Of a DNA stretch of 64,000 bases, positions 27,661-40,400 are shown piece by piece (position 1 is the first letter of the stretch; the number at the start of each line of letters is the position of its first letter). Below the pieces are notes generated by a model, which was given only the letters and a program-made list of their open reading frames with translations, did not search any database and was not told where the DNA came from. This DNA is from Synaphobranchus kaupii (lineage: Eukaryota; Chordata; Actinopteri; Anguilliformes; Synaphobranchidae): assembly GCA_029718625.1 (NCBI GenBank), contig CM056391.1, forward strand, positions 2,604,852 to 2,668,851. Reading direction: 5' to 3'. The position numbers were made by a program, and so were the translations under genes.

Positions 27661-29085
27661 GTGATGGACAAAGTGCCGTGTATTTCCGCGCTGATAGCGC
27701 ACGCCGCCGGTTTCCTCAGGAACCCAAGCCATTTCCTCCAGGTGCTATTTAAGGTTTGATTTAGTCCTCATGCTGAGCGCCCTCATCAGAAACCCAAAGC
27801 ACTTTGCCACTTCACTTTTTCTTTTTGCCCTATCAGCTTATTCCTGAAATAAGGGTGTAAAGCTTTTCGACATTTGGATAGATCACTCGACCAGAAAATG
27901 GGAAAATGGCGACCGTGATCATTTCCATCGGAACATCATTCTAGCAGGAGTATTCTCGGCTAGTATTTTTTAAATTGTATATATATATATATATATATAC
28001 TGTATATGATAGTTGCTTTTAAATATGTATTTCACATCTTGACATTATTGTGTTTGCGAAGAAAAAAGCTTACACCTGCATCTATAGTGCTCCTTAATTA
28101 TAGCGCAAGTGTACGTAGCGCAATATGCTATATTATCCATTAGCAGCATACAGTATATGCTATATACACAGTCTAATTGCAGCCACTCAACTCAGGTGGA
28201 GGTTACCATGCCAACTGAAACTGGGCAACGGTATGGAAAGGTGTGTTGCCCCACAAAACGCCGCAGCACAGCCTAACTGGATTTAGATCAAAATAGACCC
28301 AAAATCAATCAAAAGAGAAATTGAAATGAACTAATTTTATTGATACTTTTTTTTTTGTTCTATCACTGCTGAAAAATAGAGCTCCTCAGCCCTCAGCCCG
28401 TTGACTGTTCATTATATTCTCGTTGATATATACGTGAGAATAAAACAGAGCGGTCAGTCTATTCGGCAATAACCAAAGCATATTTCTCTATAAAAATATA
28501 TGAGCACATTACTTATTGAGTAGCCTGTTAACAGTTTTAAGGTCACTGTGGGATTTTGCTCCAGTGTTGCATGATAAATGCAAATAGAGTTAAATCACAG
28601 GATGAACTTGTATTTTGTCTGGGGGATATGCCTGAAATCAACTGTCAAAGAGGTGATAATTATCTCACTGTAATGTCTTTCCACAGGAGCTTATTGTTAT
28701 TCACGCACACAAAAAAAAATACCTTGAACGCTATAGCCACAACAAGCAATACGCTAAAGTGTTTGAATTGTGGCAAAACCTTAATTGGAGGATTGATTGC
28801 TTTCATTTAGCGGAATGTGGGACGATTGAATTCCGCCCATAGAGGCTCACCTCCTCTAAAACTGTTCAGTCTCCAGTCTCTATCGATAGAGGCGCAATCT
28901 CACTCCGCTTTATTCTCCTGAATTCTGATGCAGTTGTCTCTCCGCCTCCCTCTCTCTCTTCCTCTCGCACTGTCTCTCCCTCTCTTATCATGAAAAGGGG
29001 AAATAAAGATTAAAGATAAAATGTATTACATTTTAAAGACATTAAAAACAAACTACTTTTCCATTCTATGGATGCATATCTATAA

Positions 29086-29089
<4 letters not shown>

Positions 29090-29117
<28 letters not shown>

Positions 29118-29118
29118 C
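29090..29118. repeat. TA microsatellite
   Basis: A run of TATATA of about 28 bp. Confidence 0.9.
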
Positions 29119-29183
29119 TAGAAACACAACTGAAAACAGTTTTAAATTAACAGTTCATGTCCTCACTTTGTTAGGATATGAAC

Positions 29184-29388
29184 CGTTCATTTCAAACTGT
29201 TTTCAGTTATACTCCGTTCATTTCAAACTGTTTTCAGTTATACTCCGTTCATTTCAAACTGTTTTCAGTTATACTCCGTTCATTTCAAACTGTTTTCAGT
29301 TATACTCCGTTCATTTCAAACTGTTTTCAGTTATACTCCGTTCATTTCAAACTGTTTTCAGTTACACTCCGTTCATTTCAAACTGCGA
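29184..29388 (+). repeat. 31-bp minisatellite, about 6.5 copies
   Basis: CGTTCATTTCAAACTGTTTT followed by CAGTTATACTC starts at 29184 and recurs every 31 bp up to 29370. Because 31 is not a multiple of three, the frames are open by chance only. Confidence 0.93.
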
Positions 29389-29842
29389 TAAATGATACTG
29401 CTTTTAATTTCAAAATGATGAATTGAAACTATTAATCACTGCAATGCACCATGAGAGTCATTTCATCTATGTGAGGGCTCGTGCATCATGTTCTTCAATA
29501 TGCTTCAAAGCAAATTAAAAGCGAATCAGTTCCAGATAACCTGCTACTTATTGGGTCCTAAGCTGAGTCTAACACTGAGCAAATCAATGAAGATTTATTA
29601 CATTTGATGTTGAATTTTAAGTCTGAAAAACTTCTGCCTATAAGCAACGTTGATATGCATGTGATCTTTGTTTATCTTTTTGGCTGGGTCTAATGGCTAA
29701 CCATTAGCAAAATGCACTGTAGCACAGACCTACAGTAAATAAACTAGAGCAACACATGTTAACTTACCATACAGATAAAGCACATTTTAAACACATTAAA
29801 AAAGTCAAACTTACCTTACCATGCACTGTGAGATCTTTGGAT

Positions 29843-30040
29843 GGGATTCAATCAACATTTGTCCTTAACTTTCACTAACAATTAAAATAAATATAATTTT
29901 TTTAAATTCTTCCCAATCATAGTTTGGTAAGTTCATTAATCATTAAAACTTTCTCACCAAACTGAGTTTGTGAAAAAAGTTATAAAACTTGCATTTACAT
30001 AAGTCAAAATTAAGGACACATCTTGATTGAATACAGGCCT
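29843..30040. mobile_element. MITE, GGATTCAATCAACA family
   Basis: Left end GGGATTCAATCAACATTTGT, right end AAGGACACATCTTGATTGAA. These inverted ends are shared with 21422-21538, but the internal AT-rich region is longer, so this may be the fuller copy. Confidence 0.65.
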
Positions 30041-30517
30041 TTGTTTATAAAACAGTCACATGACTGATACTCAGAAAGCTGTGAAGAGGTTGCTTGCCTT
30101 TTGCTAGTCATTGTCTGGGCCCTTAACCACTACTTAGTGCAAAACCTGACTAATACAACACCTACCTAAATGAAATCAACTGAAAACAAATCAATCATGA
30201 GACCTGAAATAGCTATATAAGCCCCCCTCCCCATTTCATTTTACTAATAATGGGGATATGATTGTAAAGGTTTTAAGCTTGATGTGTATTGATTATATCT
30301 GAATGAGATGCCCATTGTAATAATCGTTGGTCTGGTGTCTGCAACTGTCACTTCCCATGCAGGGGACAACTGCTCGATGGCTAATTCTGGGAAAGCACAG
30401 AGGCTGCACACCGTCCCTGACAAATAAACAAATAAATCAATAAAAGAAAGAAAAAAATGTTACGGCAGCAATCTACTAAAGGCAAATGTTTCTGCATAAT
30501 TTTTTCCCTGCAACCTA

Positions 30518-30618
30518 CCCTTATGGAAAAAGAATATGCTGCAGTATATTGTAAATATATCAAATTATCTTCACAATATATTCAAAATATACTGCAGTAT
30601 ATTACATTTCCATAAGGG
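30518..30618. mobile_element. Palindromic MITE (CCCTTATGGAAA family), copy 1
   Basis: A 101-bp element with inverted arms CCCTTATGGAAA ... TTTCCATAAGGG, flanked by TA on both sides. Each arm also carries an ACTGCAGTATATT-type word. It can fold into one long hairpin. TA flanks point to a Tc1/mariner-related MITE. Confidence 0.8.
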
Positions 30619-30958
30619 TATTCAACCTATCAGATGGTTAATAGATTTTTCCATCACATGACTCTATCTCAGCAGGGGCCAAGGACGGCTCTAGCTTTTG
30701 ACATATTACACGCTTGTGCAGCTACGCGTTAGCTAGCGAAACTTGGGTTAAGTGCCTAGGTTGAGGGGTAAAACACAAAAGCCAGAGTGTAGCAGTAAGA
30801 GGAAAGGAATGTGGGTGACTTGAAGGCTGAAAGAAATTAGAAATAGAAATAGAAATAGTAGAAATTTTGATTAAGAGACTAAGTGTAAGCAAACAAATGA
30901 GTGTCCCAAACAAAGAGCACATGGTAAATTCTGTCAGGAAACCACAAGTTGCATACTC

Positions 30959-31043
30959 AACCAATCACACGCCCGCACACACCTCTAATGGAGCGCCCCT
31001 TAACCAATCACACGCCCGCACACACCTCTAATGGAGCGCCCTT
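30959..31043. repeat. 43-bp direct duplication
   Basis: AACCAATCACACGCCCGCAC starts at 30959 and 31002. Both copies continue through ACACCTCTAATGGAGCGCCC. Confidence 0.9.
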
Positions 31044-32734
31044 TTAAAACCAAGAATCAGACCTCCCGTGTGCTGCTCACTGCTGTACTACCCTTTTGTT
31101 TGCATGGCTGCTTCTGCGTTAAAAACATTTGCGATCACCCTCCACCACCCCAGCTTCCACCTGTTGTTTTGATCTGCTTTGGTACGGGGGGGGGGGGTTT
31201 CTGGTCATCTCATGTTTAGCGGGGGGAGATGCCCGTGCTCCAGAGTACTACCTAAAGCAGACCCATTCAGTGCCAAACCAAAATAATTATACAGCACATT
31301 CATTAAATCATGTCATTTCAATACGCAAATTTGAATACGCAGAAGTAAAGTGTCCAGCGCCCACCGATAATGAAAAAATGACGATGGTAATTTTAACATC
31401 TAATAAAGATGCCAGCTTTGAACATTCCTTCCCGAAATGTTTTTCCACCCTTTGGCAATTTGTTTGTTTTGGTTGCAATTATAAATGATAAATGCAATTA
31501 TAGAAGATAAGTGTGGAAGTATAAATGTGCAGAGAAGAAGTACACAGCGCGCAGGATTAAGCCTCTGCTTGGGCTTGCTGAACGAATGGGGCTTAAATGG
31601 GCGTTTCTTCCTCGTGTCCTTTTCACACATCCCTGGTACAATTACAGCGGTGCGTTATTCCTTTAAAACCGTGCACATTGATTATGTACAAACTCTCAAT
31701 CTGCATTTTCCACCATCTAATGTTATTCACTGAAGAGTGATGTAGCAATCTATTCTGACCTGTGATCAATTGTCCACACGGCCAAACGTCTTCATTGTAG
31801 ATGTGAACCCAAATAGATTTAAGGCATGCACAGATCAATAACAATTGAATCGTTCTGCTGCAGATCAATACAACTTGATTGAAACATCAAACATAATTTC
31901 CATGACAAATGAGAGTCAGACATTGATTCTGTTAAGCTGAGCCAAACCCATGAAGCACAGTATTTTAAATTCTGAATCCATTTTTACAGCCATTTCCATC
32001 TTCACTGAAGACCCGGAAATTTATTTTTGTCCCCCGTGACAAAAATGTCTCTGAAACCTACACTACAAGGGACATTCAATAAAAATAGAATAAAAAATAT
32101 TTTTGAAAATATTTTCACTGCAACATGTTTTTTGTCATCCAAGACATGGGTATTATGTAAAAAAAAAAGTATACTTTTTTCTTCCTGATCTCAGGAGGAT
32201 ATGCTGCAGTCATTAAAAGCAAGCTTAGCAGAAGTGGAGTTTCAAAAGCCATTAATGGTGTCATCTATGCCTGTGCTTAAAACTGGAAATTTTTTTAAAC
32301 TCAATTCTTTGCTTCATGAAATATGTATTTTGGTGTACAGAGTCTAGTCTACAGCTGCAAACATAAATTCACATGTCTCTAAAATATGCACATCCCAGCA
32401 TGCCTTATCATATTCATTGCTCCTGATTATGATTAAGATAAAATTATTACACAAAAATAATTATCACAAACCTGCTCTGACCGGGTTCAAAAGCCCAATT
32501 AATTTTTTTCTCAATCAACTCAGAAAACGGCTTTAAAATATACCAACCTGGTGTTACAAATCTTCCAAAATTAAAGCTGCCACCATTCTAGACCTTTCAA
32601 AATATTGTATTTTAACTGCAGACAAAACCTAAAGGTAGAGCTGGAACCACAGGTTGTAGAGGCAGACCTAAAACAAGGTTTTTGTTTTCTATTTAAATTT
32701 ACCAGTTAACAAATTCTGCATATCCAAACCCCAT

Positions 32735-32815
32735 TTGTGTACAAGCATAAAGCATAAATTACTACGAGCAGTTTGTGTACAAGCATAAAGCATAAAGCAT
32801 AAATTACTACGAGCA
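32735..32815. repeat. Short tandem duplication
   Basis: GTTTGTGTACAAGCATAAAG with TAAATTACTACGAGCA occurs twice in tandem, with an extra CATAAAG in the second copy. Confidence 0.85.
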
Positions 32816-34509
32816 GTTCTCGTTTGTCTCATTTTTTATTTTGAGTTTTCAATTGTAGGCCTAAAAAAAAAGAGGAAACATTGTGATCTCACAGAATTAT
32901 AATGATTAATTTTATTTTTGGTTATACCCTTTATATTGTCTAGAAGTGCCACGTTCCGCTCTGCTGATGGCTTATCTGCAGGGGCTCTGACAGGTGTAGC
33001 GTCGCCCTCTAATGGGAGAGGACCTTTCTGGAAAGATCCTTTGAGGAAGACGGCTCACGTTTAACACGTCACATCCTCATACAAGCGGCGGGAAGCGGAA
33101 CGGCAACGCTGATTGGGAGCCGGGAGCTATGGAGGAATCACGTTGGGAGCCGCTTCCATTTTTGAAAATTTTATTTTTCATATACAAAAGAGAGTCTTAG
33201 GGGGATTTTCTTTTTTTAAAAGAAGCAGTGATAATTGGTGTCAGAAAAGTTCTAACACAGAGACAGCATCTCTTTTCCTCTTTATAAATTTTTTTTTTTT
33301 GGTCTGATGAAGCCTAACAAATTTCCCAAACTCCGAGTGGAGTGTGAAATATTTTGGATGTTTGAAACGAAGGGGATATAAAACGCAGAGATGGTTCCGG
33401 AATGCCAGCCTGCTCAGCCTCTGAGATCTCACGATGGACCATTTTCCTTTACTTGGAATAATACACGCAACTAAAATATGGATCGACCGTACACGTCCTG
33501 AGATAAACTGGTTAGTGCACGGCCCGGGGGGAGTGGCTGGTGGAAGCTTCCGGAGTCCGTTCGACACTGATTCCCTGCGATATAATGTTACACAGGCTGT
33601 CAGCTGAAATTAATCAGATAAACGAGGGTTTTTCAACCGTTTCTGATCAGGGACTTCCACCCAGACTGAAAGGCATCCGGGGAGCCCCTCCATCATAATT
33701 TATATTTAAAAAAGAACGTTTTTTATAAAGATCGCATACTGGGGGGGGCGGGCGGGTGGGCGGGCTTCGGGGAGGATTGCGATCGTGGACCGGGGGGAGG
33801 AGATTGAAATTGTAAACAGGTGTGGGAGGGGGGTGGGTTTGAGAGAGCGATCACAGACCCCCCTACGGCACCACAGGCTGTTAAACCAGGACTTAAAGCC
33901 CCGTAGGAGAGGGACACCCCCTGTTTATAACCCCTCCCCTCTGAATACACTGCGTTTCAGGTATTCAAATAAAAGTCAGACCCCCAACAGGTAGTGTTAT
34001 GATTGATTTACAGCAAGCCTCGCTTCAGGCAGCTCTGTCACAATACTTCCAACCCCATTGTATCTAATAAGATATGAGTCACTCATATTGAAAGGACACA
34101 CAATAAAAAGGATCTTTTCAAGAAGATGTGCGGATGTGAGAATACAGCGCGAGACGCCACATGACGCAAAAAGAATAAACTCAACCTGACATCCGCTTTG
34201 ATTGAAACGTTTCCCCACATTTTAGAGTAATAAAAAAAACAGAGAATGAGTGCTACACGTCTTTTTTTTGTAAAAATAATAAGATACACCATCTTCCAAT
34301 TCAATCATTTTAATTTTGTCGCAAGATCACCGCGGGTAACGTATTTATTTGCCCAGCAGGTTCCATTATCCGTAAGATAAGAGAAACTGACTCTTATCTT
34401 ACGTTATGCAGAATCTCAGTGTGTTGCAGTGTGAGTTTAAACCCGCAACCCTCCATTTAATTTACTGTCGGGGTTTTCAACAGCGGGTCCCATGACGGTA
34501 CTGTAGGGG

Positions 34510-34611
34510 CCCTCATGGAAATGCAATCTACTGCAGTATATTTTAAATATATTGTGACTATAATTATGATATATTTACAATATACTGCAGTATATTACAT
34601 TTCCATAAGGG
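34510..34611. mobile_element. Palindromic MITE (CCCTTATGGAAA family), copy 2
   Basis: About 102 bp: CCCTCATGGAAATGCAATCT on the left, ATTACATTTCCATAAGGG on the right, with TACTGCAGTATATT in both arms. Same family as 30518-30618. Confidence 0.8.
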
Positions 34612-34673
34612 GGGTCCGCGATCGCACTCTCCTCTCAGAACATCCACCGTCTCCCGGGATACGGGCAGAATCA

Positions 34674-34836
34674 CCCCCCCCCCCCCCCCCCCCCCCTTCT
34701 ATTATCCAATCACAAATCTCCCTACTCTCCAACCCACTGATCCACAACCTTATTTTAAAATACACCCCTTTTTAGCTTATGATGAAGGCCCCTGGGATGC
34801 CTGGGAGGGGGGAGGGGGAGGGGGGGGGGGGGGGGG
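34674..34836. repeat. C23 and G17 homopolymers facing each other
   Basis: C23 at 34674-34696 and G17 at 34820-34836, about 125 bp apart, can pair as inverted repeats or each form G-quadruplex/i-motif structures. Confidence 0.85.
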
Positions 34837-35381
34837 CATGGATCAAAACTGGTTGGGAAAGAAAAAAAAAAAAACAGTTTTGAGGTTTTCGGCACATTCC
34901 CGGGCACGCCCTCTTGGAGAGAGGCCTGCGCTGTTAAAACTGAGAGAACACCCACTTGAGGGCGAGCGCTTTTCAGGAACAGGAGGCGCGAGATCAAGTG
35001 GGCTGCTCCTCGGCTCTGGGTGAGCGGCAAGATGGGCTCGCTGGCCTGAGGCGAGGCGGGAGCCCCGAAGGTTGTTTTATCTCCTACGCGCAGACTTTGT
35101 GTCCGCCTCAAAAGAGCGACCTCTCGTTCCTCTCCTGAGACACAAACGTAGCGTGCTGATGGTCATTCATGCCCTAAGCATTAATACACATCAACCACCC
35201 CCCCCCTGCCAATTGTTACAAAGAAATGTGGATAGTATAATGTTATAGAGGGTACAGTAGATATGCGTGCCTTTTGACACTGAGGGGACCAGAAAGCCCA
35301 CTTTCCTGTGATTGGACGGTCACACTTGGCGAGTGCTAATGTGCCCAATCACAGTGCTGTATTCACAACTCATGGGATATT

Positions 35382-35550
35382 TGCCTGGATTCAATTCAAT
35401 CCCCCCCCCCCCCCCCCCCCCCCCCCACACACACACAGTTTGGTGGATTAATATCGGTGCTTGCTGAACCCACAAAACTATGTGAAAAATAAAAATGTGC
35501 GTATAACACATTTAATTGCTAATACTTATGGACAAATGTTGACTGAATGC
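35382..35550. mobile_element. Probable MITE disrupted by a C26 run
   Basis: GGATTCAATTCAAT (35384-35400) is followed by C26 (35401-35426). GACAAATGTTGACTGAAT is found at about 35531-35548. The ends resemble the GGATTCAATCAACA family. Confidence 0.45.
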
Positions 35551-36351
35551 TGATTGCGCTCTAAAACACAATTTTTTCAGGTCAGCCACAGAGATGCTGT
35601 TGATATCTCACGCATATTTATAATAGAATTTGTCACACGTCCTGGTCGAATCTCAGTATGGTCGAATCTCACTAATCTTTGCTGTGATGATTAGTGTCAG
35701 TTTATCGATTGCTTAAAGTTTCCAAGGCTTAAGAAATCTGCTGATAGAAATGACACCGGAAAAAAAAAAAACCCTGCAGGCACCAGGACTTGAGTTTGAC
35801 ACTCCTGGTTTAATGCTAGTGCACTGATATCTATGGTTTTAGAACTCTGACATGTGGGAAGCTGAAAGGTACAGTCTGTTATAACTGGGAGACAGCAGTT
35901 CCATGCAGGCAGTGCCATGGATACGACAGATGCCAAGAGGGACAGCTACTGCAACTAGATATGAAATCTCATGGGGGAGTCAAGCCCAGTGATTGCTTTC
36001 TCTCTCCTTTTTTTCTCCATGGCTGTAATTAATGTTTTAATGTTGTAACTCACTTTGGGATTAAAACGCCTGAGTTTCCTTATTTATAACTTGCCCGTTG
36101 CAAAAATTATGCAGGTGCACAGTCTATCTGAAAATGATATGTGAAGATGAAAGGGAAGCTTTTTATCATTGTTATCTATTAATGAAAAGGATGGAATTGT
36201 AAAAATGAATACGGTGTTGTGCGCTTGCCAGAACACCTTTTTGCATATCAGTATTGAACTTTGTAGAATTTGTGAACTGTGAGGAGTAGTTGGGATAAGA
36301 TAACCATAAGATAGTGGATTGTGAAGGAAAAATGAAACGCACTTCACACAC

Positions 36352-36401
36352 ATATGCAGAGGCGCGCGCATGCACACACACACACACACACAGGCACAAA
36401 T

Positions 36402-36434
<33 letters not shown>

Positions 36435-36444
36435 TACACAAACA
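36352..36444 (+). repeat. CA microsatellite
   Basis: Two (CA)n runs with CAGGCACAAATA between them. Confidence 0.92.
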
Positions 36445-36890
36445 TGAAATACATATCCACGCAGTCAAAACAGCATCCACACAATCCTATCCGATTTGTT
36501 TAATTATTGATGACACACAATGCACACATTATGGAGTACCTCTGGCTTTCCCAGTGACTTCCCCAGAGACTTCCCCAGAGAGTAGCCACAGTCGCAGGGC
36601 GTGTCACACGGGGATAGATACGCATGCACAAACAGTCCCAGAGGACTGGGAACAGCAGGCAGTACTGGGGTAGAGGGGTCCCCGAAACTCCACACATGCC
36701 GGGCGGTTGGGGGGGGGGGGTGGAACAGGTGGGTCGCCAGGGGGGTTGCTAAGGGCTTCTGAGCCCATGTGACATTGATACGGGGGCTGGCTAATCGGCT
36801 ACCCCTGACCCTGGCACTGGAATCTTCACACCTGCATGCATCTATGTTCTCCACCAGCAGAGGGCGCTGTGGTGCCAACACCAACTGAAA

Positions 36891-36908
36891 CCCCCCCCCC
36901 CCCCCCCC
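36891..36908 (+). repeat. C18 homopolymer
   Basis: Eighteen consecutive C. Confidence 0.9.
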
Positions 36909-37409
36909 GCCCTCACACTTCACAAACACCAAGCAGTCACACTAGTCGCACGCAAAATACAACGATAATAATAAAATAATATACATAACCAGCATAATAA
37001 GCATTTACATGTCTTTTTTCCCTTAAGTATCAGTTTTGCACACAATCCACAAGGATTCAACCCACTTGCTGGAGCTACTGTTAGTGACCATGAACCAAAC
37101 ATAAAGGCGCACTCTGATTTTCATGCTGCTAGGCCCCAGACGCCGAGGAAGACAAGGAGACAAAAAAGCACCAAGGCTAGTATGAAGAGCACATTTTTCA
37201 GTTGACCTTCAAGGCTTTCACTGAAAAATGAATGAATGCATTAATAAACAAACTAAATGCTACAGTGCTACAGTGTCTCACAAAGCTAGTAAAGGTTTCT
37301 ATCTCAAGCTCCATGCGAAGGGAAATTGCACTAACATCCATTTCTGAAACTGAATGATCTAATTATGCACTGCTAACTTGGTGGTGATAGGAAGAGAGGA
37401 GGGGGGGGC

Positions 37410-40400
37410 ATCATCGTACAGGTGAGTATGGTGTCCATATTAGGACATTATCATACAGGTGAGTATTGTGTCCATATTAGGACATTATCATACAGGTGAG
37501 TATGGTTTCCATATTAGGACATTATCATACAGGTGAGTATGATGTCCATATTAGGACATTATCATACAGGTGAGTATGATGTCCATATTAGGACATTATC
37601 ATACAGGTGCATATGGTGTCCATATTAGGACATTATCATACAGGTGAGTATGGTTTCCATATTAGGACATTATCATACAGGTGAGTATGATGTCCATATT
37701 AGGACATTATCATACAGGTGCATATGGTGTCCATATTAGGACATTATCATACAGGTGCATATGGTGTCCATATTAGGACATTATCATACAGGTGAGTATT
37801 GTGTCCATATTAGGACATTATCATACAGGTGAGTATGGTGTCCATATTAGGACATTATCATACAGGTGAGTATTGTGTCCATATTAGGACATTATCATAC
37901 AGGTGAGTATGGTGTCCATATTAGGACATTATCATACAGGTGAGTATTGTGTCCATATTAGGACATTATCATACAGGTGAGTATGGTGTCCATATTAGGA
38001 CATTATCATACAGGTGAGTATGGTGTCCATATTAGGACATTATCATACAGGTGAGTATGGTTTCCATATTAGGGCATTATCATACAGGTGAGTATGGTGT
38101 CCATATTAGGGCATTATCATACAGGTGAGTATGGTGTCCATATTAGGACATTATCATACAGGTGAGTATTGTGTCCATATTAGGACATTATCATACAGGT
38201 GAGTATGGTGTCCATATTAGGGCATTATCATACAGGTGAGTATGGTGTCCATATTAGGACATTATCATACAGGTGAGTATTGTGTCCATATTAGGACATT
38301 ATCGTACAGGTGAGTATGGTGTCCATATTAGGACATTATCATACAGGTGCATATGGTGTCCATATTAGGACATTATCATACAGGTGAGTATTGTGTCCAT
38401 ATTAGGACATTATCATACAGGTGCATATGGTGTCCATATTAGGACATTATCATACAGGTGAGTATGGTGTCCATATTAGGACATTATCATACAGGTGAGT
38501 ATTGTGTCCATATTAGGACATTATCATACAGGTGAGTATGGTGTCCATATTAGGACATTATCATACAGGTGAGTATTGTGTCCATATTAGGACATTATCA
38601 TACAGGTGAGTATGGTGTCCATATTAGGACATTATCATACAGGTGAGTATGGTGTCCATATTAGGACATTATCATACAGGTGAGTATGGTGTCCATATTA
38701 GGACATTATCATACAGGTGCATATGGTGTCCATATTAGGACATTATCATACAGGTGAGTATTGTGTCCATATTAGGACATTATCATACAGGTGCATATGG
38801 TGTCCATATTAGGACATTATCATACAGGTGAGTATGGTGTCCATATTAGGACATTATCATACAGGTGAGTATTGTGTCCATATTAGGACATTATCATACA
38901 GGTGAGTATGGTGTCCATATTAGGACATTATCATACAGGTGAGTATTGTGTCCATATTAGGACATTATCATACAGGTGAGTATGGTGTCCATATTAGGAC
39001 ATTATCATACAGGTGAGTATGGTGTCCATATTAGGACATTATCATACAGGTGAGTATGGTTTCCATATTAGGGCATTATCATACAGGTGAGTATGGTGTC
39101 CATATTAGGGCATTATCATACAGGTGAGTATGGTGTCCATATTAGGACATTATCATACAGGTGAGTATTGTGTCCATATTAGGACATTATCATACAGGTG
39201 AGTATGGTGTCCATATTAGGGCATTATCATACAGGTGAGTATGGTGTCCATATTAGGACATTATCATACAGGTGAGTATTGTGTCCATATTAGGACATTA
39301 TCATACAGGTGAGTATGGTGTCCATATTAGGACATTATCATACAGGTGAGTATGGTGTCCATATTAGGGCATTATCATACAGGTGAGTATGGTGTCCATA
39401 TTAGGACATTATCATACAGGTGAGTATTGTGTCCATATTAGGACATTATCATACAGGTGAGTATGGTGTCCATATTAGGACATTATCATACAGGTGAGTA
39501 TGGTGTCCATATTAGGGCATTATCATACAGGTGAGTATGGTGTCCATATTAGGACATTATCATACAGGTGAGTATTGTGTCCATATTAGGGCATTATCAT
39601 ACAGGTGAGTATGGTGTCCATATTAGGACATTATCATACAGGTGAGTATGGTGTCCATATTAGGGCATTATCATACAGGTGAGTATGATGTCCATATTAG
39701 GACATTATCATACAGGTGAGTATTGTGTCCATATTAGGACATTATCATACAGGTGAGTATGGTGTCCATATTAGGACATTATCATACAGGTGAGTATGGT
39801 GTCCATATTAGGACATTATCATACAGGTGAGTATGGTGTCCATATTAGGACATTATCATACAGGTGCATATGGTGTCCATATTAGGACATTATCATACAG
39901 GTGAGTATTGTGTCCATATTAGGACATTATCATACAGGTGAGTATTGTGTCCATATTAGGACATTATCATACAGGTGAGTATGGTGTCCATATTAGGACA
40001 TTATCATACAGGTGAGTATGGTGTCCATATTAGGGCATTATCATACAGGTGAGTATGATGTCCATATTAGGACATTATCATACAGGTGAGTATTGTGTCC
40101 ATATTAGGACATTATCATACAGGTGAGTATGGTGTCCATATTAGGACATTATCATACAGGTGAGTATGGTGTCCATATTAGGACATTATCATACAGGTGA
40201 GTATGGTGTCCATATTAGGGCATTATCATACAGGTGAGTATGGTGTCCATATTAGGACATTATCATACAGGTGAGTATGGTGTCCATATTAGGACATTAT
40301 CATACAGGTGAGTATGGTGTCCATATTAGGACATTATCATACAGGTGAGTATGGTGTCCATATTAGGACATTATCATACAGGTGCATATGGTGTCCATAT

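Noticed and set aside
27219..27752. A repeat protein CANVFWSP
   Set aside because: It is a 24-bp minisatellite; unit length divisible by three keeps the frame open by itself.
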